A DNA stretch of 8,798 nt from JBQTIP01 sp052388025 (GTDB lineage Bacteria > Actinomycetota > UBA4738 > HRBIN12). Where the stretch lies: the NCBI GenBank assembly GCA_052388025.1, contig JBQTIP010000132.1, positions 1-8,798 on the forward strand. Reading direction: 5' to 3'. Under the pieces are notes generated by a model. The model searched no databases, was not told the origin of the DNA, and worked only from the letters and a program-made list of their open reading frames with translations. Below, piece after piece: positions 7,476 through 8,798 of the stretch (its first letter is position 1; each line of letters starts with the position of its first letter). A program made the position numbers and the translations under genes.

Positions 7476-8537
7476 GTGCCGAAGATGAAGCCGTCGCTCG
7501 ACTGGCTGCTCGTCCTGGTTCCGGTGTCGCTCGTGGCCGAGGTCGCCACCGAGCAGGAGCTTCTCGTCTTCGTAACCGCGGCGGGCGCCATCCTGCCGCT
7601 CGCGGGGCTGATCGGTCGTTCGACGGAGCAGCTTGCGCTGCACGCCGGCCCGCGGATCGGCGGCCTGTTGAACGCGACGTTCGGCAACGTCACCGAGCTG
7701 ATCATCGCGATCTTCCTGATCCTGGACGACGAGATCGAGATCGTGAAAGCATCGCTCACCGGGTCGATCCTCGGGAACCTGCTGCTTGTGCTCGGGCTTT
7801 CGTTCTTCGTCGGGGGCCTGAAGCACGAGGAGCAGGAGTACAACTCGCGGGCGGCCGGGGTGCACTCGACGTCACTCGTCCTGGCCGTGACCGGGCTGCT
7901 GATGCCGGCGCTCTTCTTCTTCGGGACGGGGCAGGAGCAGTTCCTCGAGCGGGAGGTCGTGAGCGGCACGGTGGCCGTGGTGCTGATGGGCCTCTACGTC
8001 GGCGCGCTGGCGTTCATGCTGATCACCCACGAGCATCTGTTCCGGACGCCAGAGGAGGGAGAGCGGCCGGCGTGGTCCGTCCGGAAGTCCGTGGGGGTGC
8101 TGCTCGCCTCGACGGCGTTCGTTGCGCTGGAGTCGGAGCTGCTCGTGAGCTCGCTCGAGCCCGCGCTGGAGGATCTCGGGCTCTCCAAGCTGTTCGTCGG
8201 ACTGATCCTCGTGCCGATAATCGGGAACGCGGCCGAGCACAGCTCGGCCGTCCTGTTTGCACTCCGGAACAAGGTCGACGTCACGCTCGAGATCGCGATC
8301 GGATCGTCGACGCAGATCGCGCTCTTCGTCGCCCCGGCCCTCGTCTTCTTGAGCCTCGCGGTGGGCCATCCGATGGACTTCGTGTTCAGCCCCTTCGAGG
8401 TGGCCGCGGTGGGGCTCTCGACGCTCATCGTGGCGTTCATCTCCCTGGACGGAAGGAGCAACTGGCTGGAGGGCGCGCAGCTCCTTGGCGCGTACATCAT
8501 CATGGCGATCTCGTTCTTCTTCGTGGGGGAACTGTGA
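7476..8537 (+). CDS. cax: Calcium/proton antiporter, CaCA family (Cax/ChaA type)
   Basis: This is an integral membrane antiporter expected to export Ca2+ (possibly Na+ or K+) in exchange for H+. At 353 residues it fits bacterial CAX proteins, with about ten to eleven hydrophobic segments, the first near 10-20 and the last near 335-351. Both inverted-repeat signatures of the family are visible: GGLLNATFGNVTELII (62-77, E74) in the first half and VPIIGNAAEHSSAV (246-259, E254) in the second. LTGSILGNLLLVLG (94-107) and IAIGSSTQIALF (273-284) complete the two alpha-repeats. An acidic cytosolic stretch (residues 83-89) lies after the first repeat. The GTG at 7476 is taken because a -10-like box stands 7 bases upstream; ATG at 7485 is the alternative. 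Cation preference cannot be settled from sequence. Its stop overlaps the next gene by 4 bases (GTGA). Confidence 0.93.
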   Translation: MPKMKPSLDWLLVLVPVSLVAEVATEQELLVFVTAAGAILPLAGLIGRSTEQLALHAGPRIGGLLNATFGNVTELIIAIFLILDDEIEIVKASLTGSILGNLLLVLGLSFFVGGLKHEEQEYNSRAAGVHSTSLVLAVTGLLMPALFFFGTGQEQFLEREVVSGTVAVVLMGLYVGALAFMLITHEHLFRTPEEGERPAWSVRKSVGVLLASTAFVALESELLVSSLEPALEDLGLSKLFVGLILVPIIGNAAEHSSAVLFALRNKVDVTLEIAIGSSTQIALFVAPALVFLSLAVGHPMDFVFSPFEVAAVGLSTLIVAFISLDGRSNWLEGAQLLGAYIIMAISFFFVGEL

Positions 8538-8798
8538 AGCACACGAGGCGCTCGCGGATCGCCCTCGCCGCGGTGTCGGCGACCGCCGGAGTGCTGCTGA
8601 TCGCCTCCAGCCCGGCCAGCGCACAGGTCGGCGGCGAACGCATCGTCCGGTACGACGTCGACATCCGGATCGAACCGAGCGGCTCGATCGTCGTGCTCGA
8701 GACGATCGAGTACGACTTCGGGGTCGTGCCGAAGCACGGCATCTTCCGGGACATCCCGGTGCGGATCCCGTACGACAAGACCTACGACCGGATCTACC
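8534..8798 (+). CDS. DUF2207-type secreted/membrane protein, 3'-partial
   Basis: This gene is cut by the window end; 88 codons are visible. The first 30 residues form a clear Sec signal peptide: basic start (KHTRRSR), a hydrophobic core rich in Ala/Val/Leu and a likely cleavage site after A30 in SPASA-Q. The mature part has IVRYDVDIRIEPSGSIVV, then LETIEYDFG and KHGIFRDIPVRIPYD, which match the start of the DUF2207 extracellular domain (YciQ-like predicted membrane proteins). Known members are about 500-600 residues long with C-terminal membrane helices and a Gly-rich tail; that part lies off the window. Function is unknown. GTG at 8534 is chosen because it gives the signal peptide at once and overlaps the cax TGA in a GTGA arrangement, indicating co-transcription and coupled translation with cax. 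Confidence 0.8.
   Translation, partial: MKHTRRSRIALAAVSATAGVLLIASSPASAQVGGERIVRYDVDIRIEPSGSIVVLETIEYDFGVVPKHGIFRDIPVRIPYDKTYDRIY

Overview
The window looks like a chromosomal fragment of a high-G+C bacterium, most likely an actinomycetote. The evidence is uniformly G/C-ending codons, GTG and TTG starts, apparent leaderless promoters, and the gene order sufD - Rieske ferredoxin - sufC - sufS - sufU, which I know from Streptomyces-type SUF clusters. I cannot place it below phylum. All genes lie on the + strand and are tightly packed. The longest non-coding gap is 70 bases (7406-7475), and I see no tRNA, rRNA, CRISPR array or insertion sequence.

Region 1 (1-3213) is accessory and defence-like. 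It begins inside a type I restriction enzyme R subunit (HsdR), whose 5' end and nuclease domain lie off the window. This HsdR carries a C-terminal AlbA_2/Schlafen-type domain. Eighteen bases after its stop is a vapBC toxin-antitoxin pair: a ribbon-helix-helix antitoxin and a PIN-domain ribonuclease overlapping by 8 bases. A short palindrome and direct repeat sit over the vapB promoter and are probably the autoregulatory operator.

Region 2 (about 3226-7405) is a five-gene SUF iron-sulphur cluster operon. SufS takes sulphur from cysteine, SufU accepts it, SufC and SufD are scaffold ATPase and scaffold partner, and a small Rieske-type [2Fe-2S] protein sits between sufD and sufC. Genes are separated by 4-7 bases or overlap by 8-11. 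The operon starts directly with sufD: no sufB and no sufR are in the window, and sufT does not follow sufU. A 25-base imperfect dyad resembling an IscR/Rrf2 type 1 operator covers the presumed -10 box just before sufD, suggesting control by iron-sulphur status.

Region 3 (7406-8798) holds a CaCA-family cation/proton antiporter gene (cax) in its own transcription unit. It overlaps by 4 bases the start of a secreted or membrane DUF2207-type protein, which is cut by the window end.

A shared signature is that three putative transcription units (vapB, sufD, cax) each have a TANNNT -10 hexamer exactly 7 bases before the start codon and no Shine-Dalgarno sequence, as expected of leaderless mRNAs. 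Several internal operon genes do have Shine-Dalgarno sequences. I found no convincing wholly new multi-gene system. The most interesting points are the suf operon without sufB, its candidate Rrf2 operator, the HsdR-AlbA_2 fusion and the leaderless promoter pattern.
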